The notes: generated by a model from the sequence alone, not told the origin. A stretch of 64,000 bases of DNA from Penaeicola halotolerans (GCF_016464625.1 NZ_JAEAGO010000005.1:62001-126000), one strand, 5' to 3'. Shown: positions 51,031 through 60,549, counted from the first letter of the stretch. Made by a program: numbers and translations.

Positions 51031-53907
51031 ATGAAATACCAAATATATCGGCTACTCATAGTCCTACTCATGTGTATAAGTTTTGCAGATCAGCTGTTTG
51101 CACAATACACACTTTCTGGGACACCCTTCATCACCAACTTCTCTACACAAGATTTTGGTGGAGGTATTCAGACATGGTACATCACACAAAGCAGTGATGA
51201 GATCATCTATGTAGCAAATAACTTTGGCGTGCTAGAATATGACGGCAGTAGCTGGCAAGTGCATCGCTTAAAAAATACTACCAAAGTTCGATCAGTATTG
51301 GCGACTAGCGATGGTAGAATATATGCAGGTGCTCAAGGTGATTTTGGTTTTTTTGATGCAGATAGTAGCGGGCAACTTCACTACACGAGTATAGCAGATA
51401 GCTTAGAACGAAGGTTTCGAAACTTTGATGAAGTATGGCGTATTTACCAGCATGATCAGCATGTGTATTTTTTTACCTTTAAAAACATCTTCAAATACAC
51501 TCCTGCAACTCATCAACTTCAAGTAATCACGTCAGAGGATCCTCTAGAGTACTCCTTTTATGTGAATCGTCAAGTATATTCTCTGGTTAGAGGCAAGGGC
51601 TTAAGCATCCTCCGCAATGATAAGCTGGAATTACTTCCAGAGGGTAGCTTTTTCAAGCAGATACAAATCTCAGCTATCGTCCCCTATGACAAAAGTCAAA
51701 TACTGATTTTCACTTATCGAGATGGCATCTATATATATGATGGACTGAAGCTTAGACCTTTTGACTTGCAAAATGGTGATCAGATAGAAAAATCCATCAT
51801 CAATAATGTACTATTGCTCAAGGATGGTAGATACGCGGTAGGTACCCAAAACGATGGACTTTTTATCATCAATGCAGCTGGAGAAATACTTCAGCATATC
51901 TCTAAAGAGAAAGGCTTGATCGATCGCACCGTACTTTGCATGTTTCAAGACAAATATGAAAATCTATGGCTTGGTCTCAATAATGGCATATCCATGGTAG
52001 AGCTCAATTCTCCATTCACTACAATCGATGAAAAACTAGGACTGCCAGGTGCGGGATATGCAGCTTCTTCCACAGCAGACAGCTATTTTCTAGGTACTAA
52101 CAATGGTGCTTACCAACTTAATAAGAAGGAAAAAAATATTTCTAGTATCGAAAATACACTAGGTCAAGTCTACAGCTTCGGGGTGATCGAAAATGACCTT
52201 CTCATAGGACATCATAATGGGCCTATGATACTCAAAAATAAAGAAGCACAACTCATCTCTGATGTGCAAGGCGCTTGGACATTTGCACAAGTGCCAGGAC
52301 ATCCTGAAAAGCTTATCCTTGGCACCTATCAAGGACTCAGCCTGATGGAAAAAATCAATGGCAGGTGGCAGTATCGATATCACTTTGAGGGATTTGATGA
52401 GTCTTCGCGCGTGTTGGAGTTTGATGAAAATGGCCAACTATGGATGGCTCATGGATATAAAGGTATCTACAAAATACAATTTGATCCCAACTACCAGCAA
52501 ATAGAGAAAGTAGACTTTTACAACTCTGAAAAAGGCTTTCCTAGCGACTTACTCATCGGTATGGAAAAAATCAGAAATGAGCTGTTATTCCCAGCTGAAA
52601 CAGGCATCTACACCTATGATACAAAAACCGATCGATTTGTACTTGATGAGCGATATGCAAAGATTTTTTCACCTTCAGAAAATATCATCAAGATCAAAGA
52701 AGACGTATTAGGGAATATTTACTTCATGAGTAATCAGCGTATAGGTGTCTTGAGATTTGACAACTTTGGCCAAGCCACGCTCACTACAGATATATTCAAT
52801 AAGATACAGAAGTACCTGAATGATGACTTAGCTAATATCTCCATTATCGATCCTAAAAACATCCTTTTTGGTGCTAAAGAAGGTTTTATTCACTATGACC
52901 CTGATAAGAAAAAGGAGCTGAAAAGCTTCCAAACACATATCAGGAGAATCACCAATACGAGTAATGGTGACTCGATACTGTACTATGGTAAAGTCGATCC
53001 GATACCAGCTGATTTTCACTATGCTGAAAACTCTTTGAGATTTGGTTTTTCAGCTACTTTCTATGAGGACCCAAAAGCTACACAGTACCAGTGGATCTTA
53101 GAAAACTTTGATAAAGACTGGTCAGAATGGACTGCTACAACAGAAAAAGAATACACTAACTTACCAGAAGGTAGCTACACATTCAAAGTTCGGTCTAAAA
53201 ACATCTATGGCACTTTGAGCAATGTTGCTTCCTTTGAATTCATAGTACGCCCACCATTTTACAGGAGCAAATTTGCTTATTTGTTTTACACTGTTGGAGG
53301 GCTTATCCTATTTGGTATGGCCTACTTTTATTTAGACAAGCGATTCAATAAAGAGAAGAAAATGATCATGCTCAAACAAGAGCGTGTATTGAATCAAAAA
53401 GATACGGAGATCAAGCAAATCACCAATAAAAGTGAGGAAGCCATCATGCGTCTAAGTAATGAGAAACTGCAGTCAGAGATCGAGCATAAAAACAAAGAGC
53501 TTACCTCCTCCACTATTCACTTGATCAATAAAAATGAACTCCTCAGCTCTGTGAAATCAAGGCTTGAAGATATGGTCAAACGAAATTATAGTGGAAAAGA
53601 TGAACTCAAGCGACTGATCAAAGAAATGGAGCAAAATATCTCTAGTGATAAAGATTGGAATCAATTCGAGACACACTTCAATACTGTTCACGGAGATTTC
53701 ACCCATAGACTGCTGGAAAAATATCCGCAACTCACGCCTCAAGAGATCAAGCTAAGCGCCTACCTCAGACTCAATCTGAATACCAAAGAGATCGCTCATT
53801 TGCTCAATATCTCTGTGCGTGGTGTAGAGATCAGCCGATACAGGCTGCGCAAAAAGCTTGACTTAGATAGAAATGATAACCTGACAGACTTTATGCTCAG
53901 ATTTTAA
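51031..53907 (+). CDS. Membrane-spanning PUL regulator: propeller sensor, Y_Y_Y domain, LuxR-type HTH
   Basis: A 958-residue one-component regulator. Signal about 1-25 (FADQLFAQ). Residues about 30-660 are two-component-regulator-propeller repeats (GTNNGAYQLN, LWLGLNNGISMVEL and similar). The Y_Y_Y domain spans about 668-728 (YQWILENFDKDWSEWT). A transmembrane helix is at about 748-768. A coiled coil follows (about 770-885). The C-terminal HTH (about 900-945) has LTPQEIKLSAYLRLNL and EIAHLLNISVRGVEISRYRLRKKL, as in LuxR-type regulators. No histidine kinase or receiver domain exists. Divergent from the PUL; it should sense a laminarin fragment in the periplasm and switch on the PUL. Confidence 0.92.
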   Translation: MKYQIYRLLIVLLMCISFADQLFAQYTLSGTPFITNFSTQDFGGGIQTWYITQSSDEIIYVANNFGVLEYDGSSWQVHRLKNTTKVRSVLATSDGRIYAGAQGDFGFFDADSSGQLHYTSIADSLERRFRNFDEVWRIYQHDQHVYFFTFKNIFKYTPATHQLQVITSEDPLEYSFYVNRQVYSLVRGKGLSILRNDKLELLPEGSFFKQIQISAIVPYDKSQILIFTYRDGIYIYDGLKLRPFDLQNGDQIEKSIINNVLLLKDGRYAVGTQNDGLFIINAAGEILQHISKEKGLIDRTVLCMFQDKYENLWLGLNNGISMVELNSPFTTIDEKLGLPGAGYAASSTADSYFLGTNNGAYQLNKKEKNISSIENTLGQVYSFGVIENDLLIGHHNGPMILKNKEAQLISDVQGAWTFAQVPGHPEKLILGTYQGLSLMEKINGRWQYRYHFEGFDESSRVLEFDENGQLWMAHGYKGIYKIQFDPNYQQIEKVDFYNSEKGFPSDLLIGMEKIRNELLFPAETGIYTYDTKTDRFVLDERYAKIFSPSENIIKIKEDVLGNIYFMSNQRIGVLRFDNFGQATLTTDIFNKIQKYLNDDLANISIIDPKNILFGAKEGFIHYDPDKKKELKSFQTHIRRITNTSNGDSILYYGKVDPIPADFHYAENSLRFGFSATFYEDPKATQYQWILENFDKDWSEWTATTEKEYTNLPEGSYTFKVRSKNIYGTLSNVASFEFIVRPPFYRSKFAYLFYTVGGLILFGMAYFYLDKRFNKEKKMIMLKQERVLNQKDTEIKQITNKSEEAIMRLSNEKLQSEIEHKNKELTSSTIHLINKNELLSSVKSRLEDMVKRNYSGKDELKRLIKEMEQNISSDKDWNQFETHFNTVHGDFTHRLLEKYPQLTPQEIKLSAYLRLNLNTKEIAHLLNISVRGVEISRYRLRKKLDLDRNDNLTDFMLRF

Positions 53908-53927
53908 TTTGTAGAAAAAGTAAGTGT

Positions 53928-54950
53928 TTACTTCACCTTATAATAAGACCTGTACCATTTGACAAATTCGGCTAGGCCCTTTTCTATACTAGTACTTGGC
54001 TTAAAGCCTACTTCTCGCTGCAGTGGCGATATGTCTGCATAAGTAGCTACGACATCTCCATCTTGCATAGGGAGCAATTCCCTTTTAGCTTTTTTACCTA
54101 AGTGCTCTTCTAGTACTTCGATGAAGCGATTGAGTTCAACAGGCTCATTGTTCCCTATATTAAAAACTCTGTAAGGAGCAAAACTAGCCGAAGGATCAGG
54201 AGTATTAGCATCCCATAGGGTACTATTAACCGCAGGTATGTGAGGAATCAAGCGATAAATCCCCTCCACGATATCATCTATATAAGTAAAGTCACGCTTC
54301 ATCTTACCAAAGTTGAAGACTTTGATAGGCTTTCCACTGAGAATATCTCTGGTAAAGGAAAAATAAGCCATATCTGGCCTACCATAAGGCCCGTAAACAG
54401 TAAAGAAGCGTAAGCCTGTAGTCGGTATCCCATAGAGATGCGAGTAAGTATGTGCCATCAACTCGTTTGACTTTTTAGTCGCTGCATAGAGTGAGACAGG
54501 ATGATCTACGGCATCTTGCACTGCAAATGGCATCTTCACATTGGCACCATAGACAGAGCTGGAAGAAGCATAAATCAGGTGTTTGCAAGTATATTTTCGG
54601 CATGCCTCTAGCACGTTCAAAAAACCGCTGATATTACTTTCGATGTAGGCTTTGGGATTTTCGATCGAATAACGTACGCCTGCCTGCGCTGCTAGGTGAA
54701 TGATGTAGTCAAACTTACCCTTTTCAAATAGCTCATTGATAAAAACAGCATCGGTCAAATCTCCTTGATGAAAGGAGAAATTAGCCAAAGGAAGCAGTTC
54801 TTTAAGCCTAGCTTCTTTGAGACTAACCTCATAGTAGTCATTGAGATTGTCTAGCCCAGTCACTTCAAAGCCTTCTGCACAAAGTCTTTTACTCAAAAAA
54901 TAACCTACAAACCCAGCCGCTCCTGTGACTAATACTTTATTTGATTGCAT
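53928..54950 (-). CDS. UDP-glucuronate 4-epimerase-type NAD-dependent epimerase
   Basis: A 340-residue extended short-chain dehydrogenase/reductase. NAD motif GAAGFVGYFLSKRL at the N-terminus; catalytic YxxxK in SLYAATKKSNELM; the subfamily signature SHLYGIPTTGLRFFTVYGPYGRPDMA is shown here in part (GLRFFTVYGPYGRPDMA). It interconverts UDP-glucuronate and UDP-galacturonate for surface polysaccharides. An exact promoter box (TATCTTTG on the minus strand, 54968-54975) precedes it. It is convergent with the PUL regulator gene and independent of it. Confidence 0.92.
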   Translation of the reverse strand: MQSNKVLVTGAAGFVGYFLSKRLCAEGFEVTGLDNLNDYYEVSLKEARLKELLPLANFSFHQGDLTDAVFINELFEKGKFDYIIHLAAQAGVRYSIENPKAYIESNISGFLNVLEACRKYTCKHLIYASSSSVYGANVKMPFAVQDAVDHPVSLYAATKKSNELMAHTYSHLYGIPTTGLRFFTVYGPYGRPDMAYFSFTRDILSGKPIKVFNFGKMKRDFTYIDDIVEGIYRLIPHIPAVNSTLWDANTPDPSASFAPYRVFNIGNNEPVELNRFIEVLEEHLGKKAKRELLPMQDGDVVATYADISPLQREVGFKPSTSIEKGLAEFVKWYRSYYKVK

Positions 54951-54967
54951 ACTTCAAAGATTTTGGC

Positions 54968-54975
54968 CAAAGATA
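54968..54975 (-). promoter_or_regulatory. Candidate -7 box of the epimerase gene
   Basis: Minus-strand TATCTTTG, an exact TAnnTTTG match, 18 bases before the epimerase ATG. No matching -33 TTG at 19 bases was found. Confidence 0.5.
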
Positions 54976-55038
54976 AAAGCTTTTAGAAATCTACGTCAGG
55001 ATTTCATGATTTTCCGTCTGCTCAATGGCTTTCATGTG

Positions 55039-55046
55039 TATATTTG
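55039..55046 (+). promoter_or_regulatory. -7 box overlapping the ccmB start region
   Basis: TATATTTG, an exact TAnnTTTG match, ends only five bases before the ccmB ATG (55051). If used, transcription would begin at or near the start codon, giving a leaderless message. Confidence 0.5.
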
Positions 55047-55050
55047 CGCC

Positions 55051-55707
55051 ATGCTGATCAAAGAAGTCACGGCACTTTTCAAAAAAGAACTCATACTCGA
55101 ATGGCGACAAAAGTATGCCCTCAATGGCATATTACTTTATGTAGTCAGTACGGTATTTATCAGCTATCTCAGTTTCAAATCAATCGATGAGATCACTTGG
55201 AACGCACTCTACTGGATCATCATGCTCTTCTCAGCGGTAAATGCCGTAGCGAAGAGCTTCATTCAAGAGAGTAGTGGTCGCCAACTTTATTATTACACTT
55301 TGGCGAGTCCTGAAGCGATCATCCTATCCAAGATGCTGTATAATACACTACTCATGCTAGTCCTAGCCACTTTAGGCTATACTGTATACAGTCTAGTGTT
55401 GGGAAATCCTGTAGGTGATCAAGGATTATTCATTGTGAATATGTTATTGGGTGCTGTAGGATTTTCGGCTTGTCTCACTATGGTCTCTGCTATTGCTTCT
55501 AAAGCAGGCAATAATGCTACTTTGATGGCTATTTTAAGTTTTCCAGTGATAATTCCCATCCTTTTGATGGTGATTCGCGTATCCAAAAATGCCATGGACG
55601 GTATCGACAGGGATCTAAGTATGGATAAGCTTCTTACACTCATTGCAATCAACGCAATCGTATCGGTCGTTTCCTTCATGCTTTTCCCTTATCTATGGAG
55701 AAGTTAG
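55051..55707 (+). CDS. ccmB: Heme exporter subunit CcmB
   Basis: Six-helix membrane subunit of the CcmAB heme-handling ABC transporter, 218 residues from the ATG 55051 (MLIKEVTALFKKEL). Hydrophobic helices and ESSGRQLYYYTLASPEAIILSKM (in part) are family features. The open frame begins earlier, at 54925, but its first 42 codons overlap the start of the divergent epimerase and are not family-like. First gene of ccmBCDEF. ccmA, the ATPase partner, is not next to it and not in the window. Confidence 0.92.
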   Translation: MLIKEVTALFKKELILEWRQKYALNGILLYVVSTVFISYLSFKSIDEITWNALYWIIMLFSAVNAVAKSFIQESSGRQLYYYTLASPEAIILSKMLYNTLLMLVLATLGYTVYSLVLGNPVGDQGLFIVNMLLGAVGFSACLTMVSAIASKAGNNATLMAILSFPVIIPILLMVIRVSKNAMDGIDRDLSMDKLLTLIAINAIVSVVSFMLFPYLWRS

Positions 55708-55753
55708 CGAACCTAGAAGTTTAAAAATAAGTTATTGATAAAATAAAAAACGC

Positions 55754-56425
55754 ATGCTCAAACACTGGTGGAAAATACTCACAATAGCCCTGCTTATCTT
55801 CACATTGATAGGTGGTTTGCTATTTGACGTACCCCGTCTCGCTATCCTCAACGAAACCATCAGAGCACTGCATTTTCATGTGACTATGTGGTTTGCGATG
55901 ATTTTGCTGCTGTTAGTCGCTGCTATCTACTCTATCAAATATCTAAAAAGCGGCAATATCAAACATGATGATATAGCGGTAGAATTTACCAATACTGCCT
56001 TGGTCATGGGTATGCTAGGGATTTTTACTGGTATGATCTGGGCCAAATTCACTTGGGGTGACTACTGGAATGGAGATCCTAAGCAAAATGCTTCTGCTAT
56101 AGGCATCCTAATGTACTTTGCGTACATCATCTTGAGAAATTCGCTGGAAGACAGACAGCAGCGTGCTCGTATTGGTGCGGTGTACAACATATTTGCTTTT
56201 GCTGCATTGATCCCTTTGCTTTTTGTCCTTCCTAGACTAACTGATAGCCTCCACCCAGGCAATGGCGGAAATCCGGGTTTCAATGCCTATGACCTTGATA
56301 GTAAGCTCAGGCTAGTCTTCTACCCTGCGATCATCGGGTGGACGCTTCTCGGAGTGTGGATGAGCACATTGAAGATTCGTCTTAGAGTCGTCCAGAGAAA
56401 AGTGGAGGATAGAAAATTTGCTTAA
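55754..56425 (+). CDS. ccmC: Heme-handling protein CcmC (CcsA family)
   Basis: A 223-residue membrane protein of the heme-handling family. The WWD-type loop reads KFTWGDYWNGDPKQNASAIG. Conserved histidines flank it (HFHVTMWF near residue 39; SLHPGNGG in a later loop). It delivers heme to CcmE. 46 bases after ccmB and 16 bases before ccmD. Confidence 0.93.
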   Translation: MLKHWWKILTIALLIFTLIGGLLFDVPRLAILNETIRALHFHVTMWFAMILLLLVAAIYSIKYLKSGNIKHDDIAVEFTNTALVMGMLGIFTGMIWAKFTWGDYWNGDPKQNASAIGILMYFAYIILRNSLEDRQQRARIGAVYNIFAFAALIPLLFVLPRLTDSLHPGNGGNPGFNAYDLDSKLRLVFYPAIIGWTLLGVWMSTLKIRLRVVQRKVEDRKFA

Positions 56426-56441
56426 TGCTAAACCAAAAACA

Positions 56442-56681
56442 ATGAAGAAGTTATTAATTATCATGTTCTTGTGCCTTTCCATGACTACCTTTGCGCAAGA
56501 AAAATACGAGGTCACTGATGCCGACTACCAAAACACACAAGTAGAGATGGCAGATAAGATGCGTGCTGATGGAAAGATCTACGTATTGGTTGCGATCATT
56601 GGAGCTGTGATGTTTGGCTTGATAGGCTATACGATCAGCATAGATCGCAAAGTGAGTAAATTGGAAAAAGAAGTTAAGTAA
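56442..56681 (+). CDS. ccmD: CcmD family protein
   Basis: A 79-residue single-pass membrane protein with signal-like N-terminus (KKLLIIMFLCLSMTTFAQ) and a transmembrane helix near residues 47-66 (IYVLVAIIGAVMFGLIGYTI). It stabilises the CcmABC-CcmE complex in model systems. I start at 56442 rather than 56418. It lies six bases before ccmE. Confidence 0.82.
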   Translation: MKKLLIIMFLCLSMTTFAQEKYEVTDADYQNTQVEMADKMRADGKIYVLVAIIGAVMFGLIGYTISIDRKVSKLEKEVK

Positions 56682-56687
56682 TCTACC

Positions 56688-57092
56688 ATGAAAAAAGTAC
56701 ACCTATTTGGAATCGTAGTTATCGCTGTAGCCATTATGGTGATCATCTCTACTGCGGGTGACGCTAGCTCTTATGTCAACTTCAGTGAAGCTAAAGAGAT
56801 GTTTGACAATGGGAAAACTACCAAAATACACGTAGTAGGAGAACTCCCAAAAGATGCTGCAGGACAAGTAAGAGGGATAGAAAGAAGTGAAGACAATCTT
56901 TCTTTTTCATTTATCCTAGTAGATGAAAATCAAAAAGAGCAGCGAGTCTACTACAATGAGCCCGTGCCAGCAGACTTCACGATGGCAGAGCAAGTCGTAG
57001 TCATCGGTGGATATCGCAATCAAGAGACTTTCATCGCAGACAAGATCTTGATGAAGTGTCCTTCAAAATACCAAGAAACAGAAATTAAATAA
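56688..57092 (+). CDS. ccmE: Heme chaperone CcmE, CxxxY type
   Basis: A 134-residue periplasmic OB-fold heme chaperone with an N-terminal anchor (about 6-24). The site that covalently holds heme is His in the HxxxY motif of classical CcmE. Here it reads KCPSKYQE, so Cys replaces His, keeping CxxxY. This marks the Cys-type CcmE subclass. Other family features are VVGELPKDA and YYNEPVPADF, with VVIGGYRNQETFIADKILMK (in part). It is coupled to ccmD (6 bases). A hairpin follows before ccmF. Confidence 0.9.
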   Translation: MKKVHLFGIVVIAVAIMVIISTAGDASSYVNFSEAKEMFDNGKTTKIHVVGELPKDAAGQVRGIERSEDNLSFSFILVDENQKEQRVYYNEPVPADFTMAEQVVVIGGYRNQETFIADKILMKCPSKYQETEIK

Positions 57093-57103
57093 TCCTTATC
57101 CTC

Positions 57104-57128
57104 AAAGAGCCTTTCAGTAGGCTCTTTT
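57104..57128 (+). terminator. Terminator-like hairpin between ccmE and ccmF
   Basis: Stem AAAGAGCCT/AGGCTCTTT with a 6-base loop and a short T-run. It lies only 12 bases before the ccmF ATG, so it may attenuate ccmF or block its ribosome site rather than fully terminate. Confidence 0.65.
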
Positions 57129-57139
57129 ACTATATCGCT

Positions 57140-59677
57140 ATGATTCATACATTCATTGGCAATTTTGGTCACCTCATGGTGATCGTCTCATTCGTCACCT
57201 CTTTGTTGGCAGCTTATGCATACTTCAAAGTGGCCAATGAGCAGCAATTAGATCAAAAAGAGTCTTGGAGAAAGTTTGCCCGTGCCTCTTTCTATGCACA
57301 TGCACTCTCTGTGGTAGCTGTAGTCTATGCGCTTTTCCACATCATCCTCAATCAATACTATGAGTACCACTACGCTTGGGCACACTCTAGCAAGGTGCTT
57401 CCACTAGAGTATATCATAGCCTGTTTTTGGGAAGGTCAGGAAGGAAGCTTTCTTATCTGGATACTTTGGCATGCTTTACTAGGTATAGTCATCATCAATA
57501 CCAATAAGTTTTGGGAAGGCCCTGTGATGACTGTCTTTGCCTTGGTTCAGGCATTCTTGGCTTCTATGATCCTAGGTGTTGTCATTGGTGACTTCAAGAT
57601 CGGTAGTTCACCATTTATGCTGACAAGAGAAGTGATCTCCGCACCGATCTTCCAGATAGACCCCAATTTTGTCCCTGAAGATGGTACAGGCCTCAACCCA
57701 CTGCTTCAAAACTACTGGATGGTCATCCACCCTCCTACTCTATTCTTAGGGTTCGCAGCTACACTTGTGCCATTTGCCTATTTGATAGCAGGTCTCTGGC
57801 TCAAAAAATATACGGAGTGGATCAGACCAGCACTTCCTTGGTCACACTTTGCAGCACTAGTATTGGGTGCTGGGATCATCATGGGGGCATATTGGGCTTA
57901 TGAGACACTGAACTTTGGAGGATATTGGAACTGGGACCCAGTAGAAAATGCCGTGTATGTGCCTTGGCTGATCTTGGTCGCAGGTATTCACACGATGATT
58001 ACCTTCAAAAAGAGTAACACTGCTCTCAAAAGCTCATTTGTTTTGATCATAGCAGCTTATGTCTTGATTCTTTACAGCACCTTCCTCACTAGAAGCGGTA
58101 TCCTTGGCAATGCCTCCGTTCACTCATTTACTGACCTAGGCCTTTCTGGTCAGCTTCTGGTCTATTTATTATTCTTTACACTAGGAGCCATCATCTTAGC
58201 TGCTCGCGCTTGGAAGGACATTCCTTCATCAGAGCGTGAAGTTTCGATGTATTCGCGAGAGTTTTGGATTTTCTTGGGCGCTACAGTACTTACTTTGATG
58301 GCATTTCAAGTGATCATCCCTACTTCTATCCCTGTTTACAGTGCGATCATCGAGGCATTTGGTGGCATCTCTAATATCGCTCCCCCAGCAGATCAAGTAG
58401 CCTTTTACTCTAAGTTCCAACTGTGGTTTGCTGTAGCAGTAGCCATTCTATCGGGTGTTGGTCAGTTTTTCTTTTGGCAAAAAATGGATGAAACCAAGCT
58501 CAAAAGTGAACTACTTACGCCATACATTGTCAGTCTGGTGCTGACAGCGTTGGTAGTTACTTTCGCCCAAGTATTTGACATCAAGTATATCATAGCATTA
58601 GCAGCAGGACTATTTACGATCACAGCCAATGTGAAAATACTAATAGGACTCCTCAAAAAGAGCTCTTTCAAACTAGCTGCTGGATCCTTTACGCACATCG
58701 GTGTGGGTCTGATGCTCATCGGTACTATGTTTTCTTCAGGCTACTCAGAGACCATTTCTATCAATAGATCTGGTTTTATCTTCAACAGAGAGTTCCCAGA
58801 CGAGGTCAATGTAGAACACGTGCTCCTTTTCTATGATGACCCTATCAAAATGGATGACTATGAGGTGGTCTATAAAGGACGACTCAAAGAAGTCAAAGGC
58901 ATCCCAGGCTATGTTCCTTATCAACAAATGATCTTCACTGATGACCCTTATGTAGCAATCGCTGAGACCGATATCACTGTAGACGGTAAAGTATATGCGG
59001 CTAAAGGTGCTCGATTAGACATCTATCAGCCTGAGAATACTTTTTACGAAGTGACTTACAAAAAAGGAGGCAAGGATGCTTTTACCCTCTATCCTAGAGG
59101 CCAGATCAACGAGCAAATGGGAGATGGGATATTAGCCTCGCCAGATATCGAAAAATACTGGGATCATGACCTCTACACCTATGTATTCTCTATCGTGGAT
59201 GACACTCAGCGTAAGTGGAGTGACGTAGAAAAACAAACAGTCAAAATAGGCGAACAATTCATCCTCAATGACTATGTGGCTACTTTCGAAAAAGTCGAGA
59301 CTATGGACACCTTAGAAGGTGAAGCATTGGCAGACGGAGAAGTAGCGCTCATGGCTTATGTCAAAATAGAAGGCAAAGAAAGTACGCAATACCTCAAGCC
59401 TATCTATGCAATCAAAAATGGCATGGTTGGCAGAGTAACTGATACAGACAATGAATTGGGCTTGAAAATCACCTTGGCAGGTATCAACCCTGAATCGGAT
59501 AGTTTTGAATTTAACACACAGTCCACGCAAAAAGACTACGTGATCATGAAAGCCATCGTGAAGCCACATATCAATATCCTTTGGATTGGAACGCTAGTAT
59601 TGATGTTTGGCTTTGGACTAGCTATTTATAGAAGGTACACGGAGTTCATCAAGATGCGAGATAAAGGAGTGGAATAA
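57140..59677 (+). CDS. ccmF: Cytochrome c heme lyase CcmF
   Basis: An 845-residue polytopic membrane protein. N-terminal CcmF features are GNFGHLMVIVSFVTSLLAAY and ACFWEGQEGSFLIWILWHA (in part). The WWD heme loop reads GGYWNWDPVENAVYVPWLI, flanked by conserved histidines. It is longer than typical CcmF (about 650) because of an extended periplasmic segment (about 530-780) before the last helix. It attaches heme to apocytochromes. CcmH/CcmG/CcmI are absent from the window. Confidence 0.95.
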   Translation: MIHTFIGNFGHLMVIVSFVTSLLAAYAYFKVANEQQLDQKESWRKFARASFYAHALSVVAVVYALFHIILNQYYEYHYAWAHSSKVLPLEYIIACFWEGQEGSFLIWILWHALLGIVIINTNKFWEGPVMTVFALVQAFLASMILGVVIGDFKIGSSPFMLTREVISAPIFQIDPNFVPEDGTGLNPLLQNYWMVIHPPTLFLGFAATLVPFAYLIAGLWLKKYTEWIRPALPWSHFAALVLGAGIIMGAYWAYETLNFGGYWNWDPVENAVYVPWLILVAGIHTMITFKKSNTALKSSFVLIIAAYVLILYSTFLTRSGILGNASVHSFTDLGLSGQLLVYLLFFTLGAIILAARAWKDIPSSEREVSMYSREFWIFLGATVLTLMAFQVIIPTSIPVYSAIIEAFGGISNIAPPADQVAFYSKFQLWFAVAVAILSGVGQFFFWQKMDETKLKSELLTPYIVSLVLTALVVTFAQVFDIKYIIALAAGLFTITANVKILIGLLKKSSFKLAAGSFTHIGVGLMLIGTMFSSGYSETISINRSGFIFNREFPDEVNVEHVLLFYDDPIKMDDYEVVYKGRLKEVKGIPGYVPYQQMIFTDDPYVAIAETDITVDGKVYAAKGARLDIYQPENTFYEVTYKKGGKDAFTLYPRGQINEQMGDGILASPDIEKYWDHDLYTYVFSIVDDTQRKWSDVEKQTVKIGEQFILNDYVATFEKVETMDTLEGEALADGEVALMAYVKIEGKESTQYLKPIYAIKNGMVGRVTDTDNELGLKITLAGINPESDSFEFNTQSTQKDYVIMKAIVKPHINILWIGTLVLMFGFGLAIYRRYTEFIKMRDKGVE

Positions 59678-59682
59678 AATTG

Positions 59683-59718
59683 AAAAGAGACTAGTTTAAT
59701 CGCTAGTCTCTTTTTGTT
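59683..59718 (+). terminator. Intrinsic terminator of the ccm operon
   Basis: Stem AAGAGACTA/TAGTCTCTT with a 10-base loop and T5 tail, starting about 7 bases after the ccmF stop. Confidence 0.88.
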
Positions 59719-59772
59719 TAGGTGACATATTTACTTAGATTTAGCTAAAGAATTTACAAATCAACACGTCCC

Positions 59773-60549
59773 TTGTACTATCAAATAGCCCTCATCGGAT
59801 CAGGCAATGTTGCTTGGCACTTGGCTCCCGCACTAGAAGCGGCAGGTCATACTGTAAGAGAAATCTACAGCAAAAACCCAAAGCACGCTGAACAACTAGT
59901 AGGTCGACTGTATGAAGCGGAAGTTAAAAGTGACCTAGACTTTTCAGAAAGTGATTCTGAGATATTTATCATAGCCGTTTCTGATAGTGCTATCTCAGCC
60001 ATAGCTGATAGTATCATCCTGCCAGAAGGAGCTATCCTAGTCCATACTTCAGGTAGTACCGAACTTAGTGCTTTAGACTATTCATCTGCTAGCTACACTG
60101 GCATTTTTTATCCTCTACAGACTTTTAGTAAGGCTAGAGAGATGAGTTTTGACCATGTCCCTATCCTACTAGAAGCCGATGATGATCAAGTCAAAAAACA
60201 ACTCAAAGATCTCGCAAAGTCAATTTCTCAGCAGGTTTACTTTGTGAATACAAAGGATAGAAAGGGGCTTCACGTAGCAGCAGTTTTTGCTAGCAACTTC
60301 ACCAATCACATGATCCGTATCGCGGAGGATATCATGCGAAGACAAGGGCTCGACTTCGAGATGTTAAAGCCCCTGATTATCGAGAGTATCAGTAAAAGTC
60401 TAGAAATGGGCGCAGCTAATGCACAAACTGGGCCTGCTAGACGAAACGACCTAGAGACGATGGACAAACACTATCAGTTTTTGCAATACAATGAGTCGCT
60501 CGCAAATATTTATAGACAAATCTCTCAAGACATCTTAGACGCTTACTGA
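59773..60549 (+). CDS. DUF2520 (Rossmann-fold) oxidoreductase-like protein
   Basis: A 258-residue cytosolic protein. The N-terminal Rossmann motif is ALIGSGNVAWHLAPALEAAGH, shown in part as IGSGNVAWHLA, and the C-terminal helical domain resembles 6-phosphogluconate dehydrogenase-type proteins (VAAVFASNFTNHMIRIAED, in part). The frame has no ATG at its start; TTG 59773 (encoding the first residue before YYQIALIG) is the likely start. The family has no assigned substrate; ketopantoate reductase-like roles have been suggested from fold only. Confidence 0.85.
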   Translation: MYYQIALIGSGNVAWHLAPALEAAGHTVREIYSKNPKHAEQLVGRLYEAEVKSDLDFSESDSEIFIIAVSDSAISAIADSIILPEGAILVHTSGSTELSALDYSSASYTGIFYPLQTFSKAREMSFDHVPILLEADDDQVKKQLKDLAKSISQQVYFVNTKDRKGLHVAAVFASNFTNHMIRIAEDIMRRQGLDFEMLKPLIIESISKSLEMGAANAQTGPARRNDLETMDKHYQFLQYNESLANIYRQISQDILDAY

